Shown here: positions 49,228 to 58,163 of the stretch, piece after piece
Position numbering within the stretch: position 1 is the stretch's first letter
Layout of the letters: each line of letters begins with the position of its first letter
Source: Gorillibacterium timonense
Lineage (GTDB): Bacteria; Bacillota; Bacilli; Paenibacillales; NBRC-103111
Assembly (NCBI RefSeq): GCF_001457415.1
Contig: NZ_LN881724.1
Coordinates: 806,001-870,000, forward strand
Direction of reading: 5' to 3'
DNA length: 64,000 nt
The notes under the pieces: generated by a model
What the model saw: the letters and a program-made list of their open reading frames with translations, nothing else
Databases searched by the model: none
Told to the model about the DNA's origin: nothing
Translations under genes and position numbers: made by a program

Positions 49228-50118
49228 ATGTTGAATGAAATAAAGAAAAGGGTATTACTTGTTGATGGAATGGCTCTTCTTTTTAGAGCATTCTATGCAA
49301 CTTCATCTACAGGATATATTCGAAAAACGAAGGCCGGTTTGCCCACCAATGCTGTTTATGGGTTTCTACAATACTTTTTTGATGCAATAAATGTCTTTAC
49401 CCCTACACATGTCATTTGCTGCTGGGATATGGGGAGCAGCACTTTTCGTACGGAGACCTATAGCGAATATAAGCAAAATCGTATGGAAGCCCCTTTAGAA
49501 CTTCGCCCTCAATTTGATTTGATTAAAGATGTAGTGAAGGAAATGGGGGTTCCTAACATTGGTTTGGTTGGATACGAAGCAGATGATTGCATAGGAACTT
49601 TATCAAATGCACTTCAGAATGACTCCGAGGTGTTTATCTTAACTGGTGACCATGACATGCTTCAGCTAATAACGGAACAAGTTAAAGTTGTCATTATGAA
49701 CAAGGGAAGATCCAATTACACTGTATATGATTTGGAGACGCTTTATTCCACCAAGCAATTAACGCCTTTGCAGATCATAGATTTAAAAGCATTTATGGGC
49801 GATGCCTCAGATAATTATCCTGGTGTTAAGGGTATTGGTGAAAAGACCGCTCTTAAGTTGATTGGCGAGTATAAATCTATTGAGGGTTGTCTAGAATGCC
49901 TGGATCTGCTCCCAAAAAGTGTTAAAAAGAAAATTGAAGAGAATCTAGATATGTTGCATCTTTCAAGAGACCTAGCAAGAATTCGGCTGGATGTGCCTAT
50001 CGAGTGTAATTTAAATGATTGTCTGTGGGATCTACGCCATGATTCAGCCACAAGAATATTTGATGAATTGGAATTAGGCAGTCTTGTTAAGCTGCTAGGC
50101 AACGTAGTAAATAGTTAA
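49228..50118 (+). CDS. 5'-3' exonuclease (polymerase I N-terminal domain type)
   Basis: A 296-residue stand-alone FEN-type nuclease like B. subtilis YpcP. VLLVDGMALLFRAFYA at the N-terminus; metal-ligand motifs YEADDCIGTL near 115 and LTGDHDMLQL near 138; the helix-hairpin-helix GDASDNYPGVKGIGEKTAL near 190. No polymerase domain follows. It should remove RNA primers or flap structures; as an accessory copy beside a mobile-looking island it may be a second, redundant nuclease. A weak GGAGAG precedes the ATG. A bidirectional terminator separates it from the convergent signalling operon. Confidence 0.9.
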   Translation: MLNEIKKRVLLVDGMALLFRAFYATSSTGYIRKTKAGLPTNAVYGFLQYFFDAINVFTPTHVICCWDMGSSTFRTETYSEYKQNRMEAPLELRPQFDLIKDVVKEMGVPNIGLVGYEADDCIGTLSNALQNDSEVFILTGDHDMLQLITEQVKVVIMNKGRSNYTVYDLETLYSTKQLTPLQIIDLKAFMGDASDNYPGVKGIGEKTALKLIGEYKSIEGCLECLDLLPKSVKKKIEENLDMLHLSRDLARIRLDVPIECNLNDCLWDLRHDSATRIFDELELGSLVKLLGNVVNS

Positions 50119-50134
50119 TACTGCCTATAGAAAT

Positions 50135-50166
50135 AGACCCTTTTGCCGTCTAGCGCAAAAGGGTCT
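50135..50166. terminator. Bidirectional intrinsic terminator
   Basis: AGACCCTTTTGC pairs with GCAAAAGGGTCT across an 8-nt loop, with TTCTTCTT on the plus side; separates convergent operons. Confidence 0.9.
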
Positions 50167-50192
50167 TCTTCTTGGCTTTATCATTGTTTTCG

Positions 50193-50477
50193 TTACAGGA
50201 TCTCAAAAACATTCGTCAATCTCGTCAGTTCAAATACCTTGAAGACATTTCGGTTGAGCGACTTCAGCTTCATGCCTCCGCCGCTTTCCATGCATTTTTT
50301 GTGAGAGCTGACGATGACCCCAAGCCCCGTGCTGTCGATGAATTGGCAGTTGCTGAAGTCGAGCAGAAAATGGATGGTTCCGCTGTTGATATGGGCTCGA
50401 ACATGCTCTCTGAAGTGACCGGCTTCTTCTACCGAAAAGATCTCCGGCACCTGAATCGTGATCTCTTTCACTATCAT
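50193..50477 (-). CDS. STAS-domain anti-sigma factor antagonist (SpoIIAA/RsbV-like)
   Basis: A 94-residue single STAS domain. The phosphorylatable serine is Ser49 in CQFIDSTGLGVIV, the expected position for a target of an RsbW-type kinase. Last gene of the four-gene minus-strand operon; its ATG overlaps the chemoreceptor stop (ATGA), so the two are translated together. In partner-switching systems the unphosphorylated STAS protein captures the kinase and frees its partner. No sigma factor gene lies nearby, so the output could be another target. Confidence 0.92.
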   Translation of the reverse strand: MIVKEITIQVPEIFSVEEAGHFREHVRAHINSGTIHFLLDFSNCQFIDSTGLGVIVSSHKKCMESGGGMKLKSLNRNVFKVFELTRLTNVFEIL

Positions 50478-52483
50478 TCACCCTTAATGTTAAATTTCTC
50501 AACGAGGAGCTCGAGCTCATTGGCCATGGCGCTTACTTCCTCTGCGGAAGCGGCAAAATTGTTGACGGTCGCCGCTTGCTCTTCCGTTGCGCTCGATACA
50601 TTTTCGCTATTCGCTGCTGCCAGCTCCGAGATGGATCCCATCGAATCGATGAGCTTGATGATCTGATCGGAGGTCGCAACCTCGTCTTTCGTAATATCCA
50701 AAATCTCCTTCACATTGGCTGTGATCATTTCAACGGACTCGATGATATGCACAAAGGCATGATCTGTTTCGTTGACGATCGTTACGCCTCCCGTTACAGC
50801 CTCAGAAGCGCCTCTCATGGCGGTTACAGCCGTTTCGATCCGGGCGATCATGTCGTGGACCAGATCGGAGATTTCATTCGCGCTGATGTTCGTTTCATCG
50901 GACAGCTTTCGGACCTCACCAGCCACGACGCTGAAGCCTTTGCCATGCTCGCCGGCTCTTGCCGCCTCAATGGCTGCGTTCAGAGCGAGCAGGTTTGTTT
51001 GACGGGCGACCGCGTTGATGGTTCCGATGATTGCGGAGACCTTACCCGATAGCTCATGGACCGTCTGGAGCTGCGTTTCCGTCTCCGCCGTGCTTCTGTT
51101 GATGGTGTCCATAGCTTGCACCGTGTTGGTGACCATCGCTCGGCCTTCCTGAGCGGCTAAGTTCGTTGCATTTGCGTTGCTTGAGGTCGCCGCCGCTTTG
51201 CTTTGCGCCATCTGAACCAAGCTCGACAGTTGGACCAATACTTGCGAGGCGCTAACAACCGATTGGTTATTGTTCTCCGCGCCGATGGCAATCTCCTGCG
51301 TGCTTGAGCTGATTTCCTGAATCGATGCGCTGATCTCCTCCGAGGAGGCCGCCATTTCTTCCGACATGGAGGTGAGCGTCTCCGACCCGGCTCTTATTTT
51401 CTTGATCACTGTCGCTTGCTTGTTGATCATGGCATTGAAGGAGTTGCTAAGCGCCTGAAGCTCGTCACCTGTGCGAATGGAGGTATGTACCGTTAAGTCT
51501 CCGTCTCCGGCCAGAGCCATTGCCGTTTCCAGCTTTTTGATCGGCCTGATCACGCCGATAACCGTTAACAAATAGGAGAAGAGAATGGCGATCACGATAC
51601 AGGTGACGGTGATGAGGATCGTCCGGTTGCGGATATCGAGCGCAGGAGCCATGTATTCCTTGTAATTGGCGGTGGTCGCGATCATCCATTTGCCGGCGGG
51701 CTGGAAGGCGACATATTTGTACACGCCCTCGTAGGTATAGAACCCTTGATCGGTTTTGCCCGCTTTCATCTCTTGAACCAATGCGTTCAACTCTTTATTG
51801 CTGTTGCCGTCCAAGTTTTCCTTGAGAATTTTCTCTTTCACGGGATGATACACGACGAGGCCGGTATGGTCGATCATATAGGCATAGCCGCCGTCTCCCA
51901 CCTTGACATCCGCAGCGGAGGCGGAGAGGGTGTCAAAGACGATTGTTCCGATCAGCACGCCGACAACACGATCATTCAACTGCAAAGGCTGGGCGATCGC
52001 GACGATCGGATTGCCTGTTTCCTTAGATGAGATGACATCGCTGGTCGTTTCTTTGCCTTGAAGGGCTTGCTGGAAATAGTCCCGATCCTTCACGTTCAGG
52101 CTTGGGGAATCTGAGCTGCTCGTGATGATGGCGTTCCCGTCGGCATCCGCTAGAATCAGCGATTCGATCAAAGCCTCATTGTTACTATGGATACCGGAGA
52201 GGAATTGGTAGGCGCTCGCCTTCAAACGGCTGTCCGCGGGTTTGGCGGCAAGCTCGGAGAGTGTATCGTTTTGGCTGGCGATCTGCAGATAGCTTCCCGC
52301 TTCCTTCAAATCGCTGTCCACCGTTTTGGCGGCCGCATTCGTTGTGTCCTTCAATTCTTCTTCAATGGTCGATTGAAGCGCCTGTGAAGCCAGGTTGTAG
52401 GACATGAACCCGGATACGGACAACGGGATGCTGATAATCAAGAATAAAATGATGGTGATTTTTACCGTAAGGCTTACTTTCAT
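50474..52483 (-). CDS. Methyl-accepting chemotaxis protein (dCache sensor)
   Basis: A 669-residue transmembrane chemoreceptor. Helix 1 (about 6-30), a large extracellular double-Cache domain (about 38-285) with VKDRDYFQQALQGKETTSD and GYAYMIDHTGLVVYHPVKEK motifs, helix 2 (about 290-312), HAMP (about 313-370), then a long MA signalling coiled coil whose tip has the invariant AIEAARAGEHGKGFSVVAGEVR. dCache domains bind amino acids and other small ligands. ATG 52483 follows GGGGGG; the longer frame adds 8 residues. It sits inside a partner-switching operon rather than beside che genes. Confidence 0.93.
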   Translation of the reverse strand: MKVSLTVKITIILFLIISIPLSVSGFMSYNLASQALQSTIEEELKDTTNAAAKTVDSDLKEAGSYLQIASQNDTLSELAAKPADSRLKASAYQFLSGIHSNNEALIESLILADADGNAIITSSSDSPSLNVKDRDYFQQALQGKETTSDVISSKETGNPIVAIAQPLQLNDRVVGVLIGTIVFDTLSASAADVKVGDGGYAYMIDHTGLVVYHPVKEKILKENLDGNSNKELNALVQEMKAGKTDQGFYTYEGVYKYVAFQPAGKWMIATTANYKEYMAPALDIRNRTILITVTCIVIAILFSYLLTVIGVIRPIKKLETAMALAGDGDLTVHTSIRTGDELQALSNSFNAMINKQATVIKKIRAGSETLTSMSEEMAASSEEISASIQEISSSTQEIAIGAENNNQSVVSASQVLVQLSSLVQMAQSKAAATSSNANATNLAAQEGRAMVTNTVQAMDTINRSTAETETQLQTVHELSGKVSAIIGTINAVARQTNLLALNAAIEAARAGEHGKGFSVVAGEVRKLSDETNISANEISDLVHDMIARIETAVTAMRGASEAVTGGVTIVNETDHAFVHIIESVEMITANVKEILDITKDEVATSDQIIKLIDSMGSISELAAANSENVSSATEEQAATVNNFAASAEEVSAMANELELLVEKFNIKGE

Positions 52484-52533
52484 GGTTGCCCCCCTAAACG
52501 AGTTCAATAGCAGGTACCGAAAATGCTAAAAAA

Positions 52534-52917
52534 CTAAACCAGTTCGATTCTTTTGCTGATATGAAGCGTATTCTGAACAAGCTCCACGCTATCGCAAAAG
52601 CAGCGGATCAGATACAGCCCTCGTCCCCCTTCATCAAGCAATCGGGATGGATTCAGTTCCTCTGGAATCATGACCGGCTTCGAGCCATCTCCGCAGTCTT
52701 CCACCTGAATGTGCAAGCCGTCTTCATCAAGCGAGCATCGGATATGGATCGGCAGCCGACCATCACCGCCATTTCCATGATAGAAAGCGTTGGTGATCGC
52801 TTCCACCAGGATGAGTTTTACATCAAAGGAGTAGGGCTCAATGCCGAGCTCCTGAATGATCCGGTCTATGGTGCAGAGATGATTCTCAAGACCGTATAGC
52901 GTCAATTCCGTTTGCAC
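52534..52917 (-). CDS. RsbW-like ATP-binding protein (HATPase_c_2 serine kinase)
   Basis: A 127-residue single GHKL ATPase domain. The N box LVEAITNAFYHGNGG near 37 and the G1/G2 boxes QVEDCGDGSKPV and LDEGGRGLYLIRCF match the anti-sigma-factor kinase family (RsbW/SpoIIAB). GTG start. It lies between the PP2C phosphatase gene (24 bp upstream) and the chemoreceptor gene. By analogy it would phosphorylate the STAS protein of the same operon, and the PP2C enzyme would reverse this. Direct sigma-factor binding is not predicted from sequence. Confidence 0.9.
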   Translation of the reverse strand: MQTELTLYGLENHLCTIDRIIQELGIEPYSFDVKLILVEAITNAFYHGNGGDGRLPIHIRCSLDEDGLHIQVEDCGDGSKPVMIPEELNPSRLLDEGGRGLYLIRCFCDSVELVQNTLHISKRIELV

Positions 52918-52941
52918 AGATGTTATTCGACCCCCCTTTCT

Positions 52942-54366
52942 TTACTTGATTTGAAAGCTCAACCAGGTGCAGTCATCCTGTAAATGAGCTTGGGCGATTT
53001 TCTTCTCCAAGGATTCCACGGAACCGCACAACTCTTCGAGGTCGAACAGAAGATCCATCCCGTCGCTGTAGAAGCAAAATTTGTCCTCCCGCTGAAAGGA
53101 AAGATTGACTTCTTCGAATTGACTGTTCGCGAACATGCCGAGGGGAGCTCCTTTGACCGTAATCCGCTGCGCGTTATCCCCCTGAGCATAGACGAATTCG
53201 TTGATCCCGGCTCCTGCAGCCAGCAGCCGACCTTCGCCAAAATCGAAGAGAAAGCAGCAGGCTGCGATATAGTCTTCGCCTAGATGTTGAATGGCCTTTT
53301 GATTTAAGTCATGCAGGAGTCGAACGGGGTCTTGGGTGATGAGCAGGCTGTTTGCGACCAGCACCCGCAGCGCCGAAATATTGAGCGCCGCCGATATTCC
53401 CTTTCCGGTTACGTCGCCGATGATGCCGATGACCTGTTCTTCATTGATCTTATGAAAAAGAAAGAAGTCTCCGCTCAGCGTCGTAGCCGGGATGTACAGC
53501 TTCTCGAAAGCCGCCTTGCCGTCCAGCGGGAACGGAACGGTATGCCGATGCTCCTGAAGCCGCACCGCTTGCTCGATTTCCCGCTTGCTCCTGGTAATGT
53601 CTCTTAACACCAATTGCATGGCGATCCGTTCCTCGTAGATGATTGGAGCGCCGGCGATCTCCAGGTCAAAGATGCGGCCGTCATACCGCACAAACCGATG
53701 CTCAAAGCGGAAGCTCTCGCTGGCGGGTTCGTTGAGACGCAGCTTGATGGCTTCAAGGCCGCTGACGGAATCCTCATTGAAAAAGTGAAGCATGTTCTGG
53801 CCGATCAGCTCGATTCGGGCTTTCCCGAACAAATTCTCCGTCTTTTTGTTGGCAAATCGAATGATCCCTTCGTTGTGAACAAGGATGGCCTCCGGGCACA
53901 GCTCCACCAGGTCCCGGTATCGTTCCTCGCTTTCCCTCAGCCGCTTCTCCGCCCGCACCCGCTCGGTGATATTGTGAACGACGGAATAGATGCAGGATCT
54001 TCCCAGCATCGTGATCATTCCGGTATGGATCTCGACATCGATTGTCGTCTTGTCGGACAATTGATGCTTCTCTGTAAATACCTGATTGCCCCAATAGTCT
54101 CCGTTTGGCAGGGCGTGATGGAGAAACGAATCCGGCTCTGAGGCTTGCTTTCCGTTCAAATCGGTAATCGATCGCTTTCTCAGCTCTTGCACGGTGTACC
54201 CGTAGAAGGTGCAGGCTGCTCGATTGGCATCGACGATGCCGCCGTTTTTTGGATCGATGAGAAGAGTAACGAGATGATTGTTTTCGTAGATGCAGCCAAA
54301 ATGATCCATACACTGCGAAGGACTAGGAGAGACCTTCAGATTCTTGCAATTCATATCAACTTTCAT
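52942..54366 (-). CDS. PAS-PAS-SpoIIE (PP2C) serine phosphatase
   Basis: A 474-residue signalling phosphatase. PAS domain 1 about 28-130 (PKNGGIVDANRAACTFYGY) and PAS 2 about 150-265 (AILVHNEGIIRFANKKTEN) precede a PP2C/SpoIIE domain (about 275-474) with GDVTGKGISAALNISALR near 315 and FYSDGMDLLFD near 431 carrying the metal-binding Asp residues. No membrane segment. ATG 54366 has GAGAGGA at 7 nt. It is first in the operon and should activate the STAS protein by dephosphorylation in response to signals sensed by the PAS domains or relayed from the chemoreceptor. Confidence 0.92.
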   Translation of the reverse strand: MKVDMNCKNLKVSPSPSQCMDHFGCIYENNHLVTLLIDPKNGGIVDANRAACTFYGYTVQELRKRSITDLNGKQASEPDSFLHHALPNGDYWGNQVFTEKHQLSDKTTIDVEIHTGMITMLGRSCIYSVVHNITERVRAEKRLRESEERYRDLVELCPEAILVHNEGIIRFANKKTENLFGKARIELIGQNMLHFFNEDSVSGLEAIKLRLNEPASESFRFEHRFVRYDGRIFDLEIAGAPIIYEERIAMQLVLRDITRSKREIEQAVRLQEHRHTVPFPLDGKAAFEKLYIPATTLSGDFFLFHKINEEQVIGIIGDVTGKGISAALNISALRVLVANSLLITQDPVRLLHDLNQKAIQHLGEDYIAACCFLFDFGEGRLLAAGAGINEFVYAQGDNAQRITVKGAPLGMFANSQFEEVNLSFQREDKFCFYSDGMDLLFDLEELCGSVESLEKKIAQAHLQDDCTWLSFQIK

Positions 54367-54419
54367 AGCGCAATCCTCTCGAGTTTGATTTCCGGTGATC
54401 GTCTATCTATGACTTCTTC

Positions 54420-54449
54420 ATTATCTGCATACTCCTCGGTTTCTTTCAA
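54420..54449 (-). promoter_or_regulatory. Sigma-A promoter of the signalling operon
   Basis: On the minus strand TTGAAA, an 18-bp spacer and GATAAT, about 55 bp before the phosphatase start. Confidence 0.6.
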
Positions 54450-54835
54450 GTAAATTCGCGATCTTTCTCCATAATACGTCAATTTCGACACGGACTTGTA
54501 AAGAATGGCGAGGTCCCTTCATTTGATTCCCTTTCATATAAGGAGGCAATGTAGGGTAACAAGAGCCGGAGTATAGCAGGTGTCCGGTACTTTGCTTATT
54601 CGCGAGAGGAGGGAGCGGTTTTGGGGGTTGGATTCGTCTTGATCGATATCGGAATCATGGTGGCGGTCGTAGAGCGATAGAACCCTTTTATGCTGCAGAT
54701 TGAAAAAAGCTTTTGCTTTCCGCCTTCCGTCCGCATGCTAACCACGGGGAAACATGTTAGAATTGATAAAATGAAGCATGACAATCTGACATACCATACG
54801 GAGTAAGTGGATCCAACGGGAGGCGGAATACGAAT
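54450..54835. other. Intergenic region before ilvD
   Basis: No clear gene. A 19-codon hydrophobic frame (54621-54680, TTG start with AGGAGG at 8 nt) is the only candidate small ORF, weakly supported. I see no classical leader, T-box or riboswitch before ilvD. Confidence 0.4.
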
Positions 54836-56521
54836 ATGGCAACAGCCAAAAAACGCAGCGATATGATCACAAAAGGGTTTGACCGTGCGCCCCACCGCAG
54901 TCTTTTGCGGGCGGCCGGCGTCAAGGAAGAGGATTTCGGTAAGCCTTTTATAGCCGTCTGCAACTCCTACATCGACATTATTCCGGGACATGTGCATCTC
55001 CAGGAATTCGGCAAAATCGTTAAGGAAGCCATTCGCGAAGCGGGGGGCGTGCCTTTTGAATTCAATACGATCGGCGTGGACGACGGCATCGCCATGGGGC
55101 ATATCGGCATGCGGTATTCGCTGCCGAGCCGCGAGATCATCGCCGATTCGGTGGAAACCGTCGTGAACGCCCACTGGTTCGACGGGATGGTCTGCATCCC
55201 GAACTGCGACAAGATCACGCCGGGGATGATCATGGGCGCGATGCGCGTCAACATCCCGACGATTATGGTGAGCGGCGGACCGATGAAGGCGGGGCGCGAC
55301 AGCAAGGGCAAGGCGCTGTCGCTGACCTCTGTGTTCGAGGGCGTTGGCGCTTATCAGGCGGGGCATATCGACGAGAACAGCCTCTACGAGCTGGAGCAGT
55401 ATGGCTGTCCGACCTGCGGCTCCTGTTCGGGCATGTTCACCGCGAACTCGATGAACTGCCTGGCTGAAGTATTAGGCTTGGCTCTGCCGGGTAACGGCAC
55501 GATCCTCGCGATCTCGGAGGAGCGCCGCGAGTTTGTGAAGCAATCGGCTCGTCAGCTCATGGAGCTGATCAAGCTCGACCTGAAGCCGCGCGACATCGTC
55601 ACGCCGGAAGTGATCGACAACGCCTTCGCCCTCGACATGGCGATGGGCGGCTCGACGAACACGGTGCTGCATACACTGGCTATCGCGGCTGAAGCGGGAA
55701 TCGAGTATCCGATCAAGCGGATCAACGAAGTGGCGAATCGCGTGCCGCATCTGGCGAAGATCGCTCCGGCTTCCGACTATCATATCGAGGATGTGCACCG
55801 GGCGGGCGGAGTCAGCGCGATCATCCACGAGCTGCTGAAGAAGCCGGGAGCTCTGAATGGCAGCTGCATTACGGTAACGGGCAAGACGCTCGCTGAGAAC
55901 GTGGAGGGCTGTGAAATTCAGGATGAGAACGTCATCCATCCGCTGACGAATCCGCACAGCGAGCGTGGCGGACTCGCCGTCTTGTTCGGCAACCTGGCTC
56001 CCGAAGGAAGCATCATCAAGGTCGGAGCGGTCGATCCGTCCGTCGGCGGCAAGCATGTCGGCCCGGCGATCTGCTTCGATTCGCAGGAGGATGCGCTCGC
56101 CGGAATCGCAGGCGGCAAGGTGAAGGAAGGCCATGTCGTCGTCATCCGCTACGAAGGTCCGAAGGGCGGGCCGGGAATGCCCGAGATGCTTGCGCCGACC
56201 TCGCAGATCGTCGGCATGGGCCTCGGCGCCAAGGTCGGTTTGATCACGGACGGCCGTTTCTCCGGCGCGTCCCGCGGCATCAGCATCGGTCATATCTCGC
56301 CGGAAGCGGCCGAGGGTGGACCGATCGCATTCGTGCACGACGGCGACATCATCGAGCTCGATCTGATCGAGCGGCGGATCGAGCTGAAGGTGAGCGACGA
56401 GGAGCTGGAACGCCGGCGGGCCGAATGGCCGGGCTTCGAGCCGAAGATCAAGTCGGGTTATCTGGCTCGCTACTCCAAGCTTGTGACCAACGCCAGCATG
56501 GGCGGGATTTTGAAGATCTGA
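54836..56521 (+). CDS. ilvD: Dihydroxy-acid dehydratase
   Basis: A 561-residue Fe-S enzyme that converts dihydroxy-acids to 2-oxo acids in valine, leucine and isoleucine synthesis. Cluster-ligand cysteines are visible in [12 protein letters not shown] context (Cys near 42), [10 protein letters not shown] near 123 and [18 protein letters not shown] near 193-207; GGSTNTVLH near 283, [11 protein letters not shown] near 440 and [13 protein letters not shown] near 471 complete the IlvD/Edd family. GGGAGGCGG precedes the ATG. It is followed 16 bp later by the DUF3055-like gene. Confidence 0.97.
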   Translation: MATAKKRSDMITKGFDRAPHRSLLRAAGVKEEDFGKPFIAVCNSYIDIIPGHVHLQEFGKIVKEAIREAGGVPFEFNTIGVDDGIAMGHIGMRYSLPSREIIADSVETVVNAHWFDGMVCIPNCDKITPGMIMGAMRVNIPTIMVSGGPMKAGRDSKGKALSLTSVFEGVGAYQAGHIDENSLYELEQYGCPTCGSCSGMFTANSMNCLAEVLGLALPGNGTILAISEERREFVKQSARQLMELIKLDLKPRDIVTPEVIDNAFALDMAMGGSTNTVLHTLAIAAEAGIEYPIKRINEVANRVPHLAKIAPASDYHIEDVHRAGGVSAIIHELLKKPGALNGSCITVTGKTLAENVEGCEIQDENVIHPLTNPHSERGGLAVLFGNLAPEGSIIKVGAVDPSVGGKHVGPAICFDSQEDALAGIAGGKVKEGHVVVIRYEGPKGGPGMPEMLAPTSQIVGMGLGAKVGLITDGRFSGASRGISIGHISPEAAEGGPIAFVHDGDIIELDLIERRIELKVSDEELERRRAEWPGFEPKIKSGYLARYSKLVTNASMGGILKI

Positions 56522-56537
56522 CCCGGGAGGGAACCGG

Positions 56538-56834
56538 ATGATGGGTGAACTCGACTTCCTGTACGATACGACAGAGCAAACCTCGACCCGCTTCGTCTCA
56601 TTTATCGGGCCGACGATGCGTCGGTTCGATCTGGCTCTGATACAGTCGGGTCACTTCTACGGTAAGACATTGGTTGCGGATTTGCAGAATGGCCAGACCG
56701 CCATCCTGGCGGGTGATGATTTGGAGCAGGAAGGTCATCTGGAGAGGCTGTTCTCGCTCTCGGAGGAGGAAGCGGCAGAGCTAGCAGAATTTCTCGCAGA
56801 GGTTCTAGGACCCGTGAATTTTACGGATCTATAG
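56538..56834 (+). CDS. DUF3055-like small protein
   Basis: A 98-residue soluble protein: FLYDTTEQTSTRFVSFIG, YDLAL-type strand RRFDLALIQSGHFYGKTLV and LQNGQTAILAGDDLEQEGHL, ending in an acidic helix. This matches my memory of the DUF3055 family of Firmicutes (SAV0927-like), whose structure is known but whose function is not. The GGGAGG before the ATG and the 16-bp gap suggest co-transcription with ilvD. I am fairly, not fully, sure of the family. Confidence 0.75.
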   Translation: MMGELDFLYDTTEQTSTRFVSFIGPTMRRFDLALIQSGHFYGKTLVADLQNGQTAILAGDDLEQEGHLERLFSLSEEEAAELAEFLAEVLGPVNFTDL

Positions 56835-56871
56835 CAGAGAAGCTCGAATCCAAACTCCCCTGGATTTCGTA

Positions 56872-56900
56872 TTGCCATCACTTGGGTTTAATGGTAATAT
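56872..56900 (+). promoter_or_regulatory. Sigma-A promoter before the HRDC gene
   Basis: TTGCCA (56872-56877), a 17-bp spacer and TAATAT (56895-56900), a near-consensus promoter directed at a leader with a terminator. Confidence 0.75.
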
Positions 56901-56923
56901 GAAGGCAAATCAAGAAACAGAGG

Positions 56924-56962
56924 AAGCACCTCTTGCTGCATAAGCAGCAGGGGTGCTTTTTT
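56924..56962 (+). terminator. Leader terminator (attenuator-like) before the HRDC gene
   Basis: AAGCACC...GGTGCTT outer stem and GCTGC/GCAGC inner stem around ATAA, followed by TTTTTT. It starts about 17 nt after the predicted transcription start, so most transcripts should end at about 55 nt unless antitermination occurs. Confidence 0.75.
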
Positions 56963-56995
56963 GCGTCTTGATCCCAATTCGATGGAGGTGTTGGA

Positions 56996-58015
56996 ATGGC
57001 GTTGGTGTTTTTGAACAGCTTCGAACGCAAGCAGGACGGCCAAGAGAAGGAGTGGGCGAAGGTCACCATTTCACAACAGGAGGAAGCCTGGCAGGTTCTC
57101 TGGCTGAGTCAAGAAGGAGACGGAATGAAGGAGGAGGAATGGTTCCTCGGATCTTCCTGGAAGCAGCTGCTTGAGGTGTTTCGGATCGGACTCAAGTGCA
57201 AGCTGGCGGAAGGGTACATCCCCCTGATCGAAACGCGCTCCGATGAGCGGACGTTTGCGGTGAGCCTCCGGGTTCAACGGCTCTACTGCTACAGCGAGAA
57301 TCACTATGAGGCAGATGCCTTCGAGAAGCTGCGCTTGTGGCGGAGGGAGCAAGCGAAGCAGGAGAGCAAGTCGGCTTATATCCTCGCATCGAACCGGATC
57401 CTGCAGATGATCGCGGCGTTTCTGCCGCATACGGTCGAGGAGCTCGCGCAAATTCCGGGAATCGGCGGCAGTCGGCTGAACGCCTATGGGGATTCCATTC
57501 TCGCCATCACCCGCGAATACGTCAGGGAGACGCCGTTCCCGCTTGATTGGGTTTCGGCGGCCGTTCCTGCCGATGATTTCGCTGCTTGGCAGATGCAGAC
57601 GGAGAGGGAAAGGAGCCGCCAGCAAGCCGACAAGCTGGAGACCCGGAAGCAGCTTCTTGAGCATATCTCGCAAGGACTCGGGTTGGGTGCCTTGGCTAAG
57701 TCCTTGAAGACCAGCCGCAAAGACATTCTCACCGCTCTGGAGGAGCTCGATCGGGATGGCTATGACATCGCTCGGCTGGTGGAGACGGAGCTTCAGCATG
57801 TGCGGCCCGAGGAGCAGGAGATTGCGGAGAAGCTGTTTAAGGAGCTGGGCGATCGATATCTCAAGCCGGTCGTCAGTAAGCTGCTGCCGAAAGCAAATCC
57901 GGGCGACCGCGAGCTGGACCAAGCCTATGAGTGGCTGCGGTTGTTCCGGATGAAATACCGCCGTAGAGCGATGGAAGGGGCGGAATTCATGTCAGCGGCT
58001 GCAGCTCAAGCCTGA
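56996..58015 (+). CDS. HRDC domain-containing protein
   Basis: A 339-residue soluble protein. Residues about 1-105 form an uncharacterised N-terminal region with beta strands; an HRDC domain (about 110-180: SAYILASNRILQMIAAFLPH, VEELAQIPGIGGSRLNAYG) is the nucleic-acid-binding module of RecQ helicases and RNase D; after a Gln/Arg-rich coil, a helix-turn-helix-like segment (about 220-290) resembles the RQC/HTH_40 unit. No helicase or nuclease motifs, so it may be a RecQ C-terminal-like accessory protein. GGAGG is 7 nt before the ATG. It sits behind a promoter-terminator leader. Confidence 0.85.
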   Translation: MALVFLNSFERKQDGQEKEWAKVTISQQEEAWQVLWLSQEGDGMKEEEWFLGSSWKQLLEVFRIGLKCKLAEGYIPLIETRSDERTFAVSLRVQRLYCYSENHYEADAFEKLRLWRREQAKQESKSAYILASNRILQMIAAFLPHTVEELAQIPGIGGSRLNAYGDSILAITREYVRETPFPLDWVSAAVPADDFAAWQMQTERERSRQQADKLETRKQLLEHISQGLGLGALAKSLKTSRKDILTALEELDRDGYDIARLVETELQHVRPEEQEIAEKLFKELGDRYLKPVVSKLLPKANPGDRELDQAYEWLRLFRMKYRRRAMEGAEFMSAAAAQA

Positions 58016-58032
58016 TCTGCGCGGCAGCTCAA

Positions 58033-58093
58033 AAAGCCCGTCTCGCTCCCCTAGGGCATCCTCTAACAGGATGAAGGGATAGAGACGGGCTTT
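58033..58093. terminator. Bidirectional terminator between the HRDC gene and corA
   Basis: AAAGCCCGTCTC pairs with GAGACGGGCTTT; an inner CATCCT/AGGATG hairpin lies in the loop. Confidence 0.85.
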
Positions 58094-58163
58094 CTTGATC
58101 GAATGAAGATTCGCGAAATAAGAGGGCGAAACAAGCCTTCGGGCGATGGATCAGGGGATGGGC

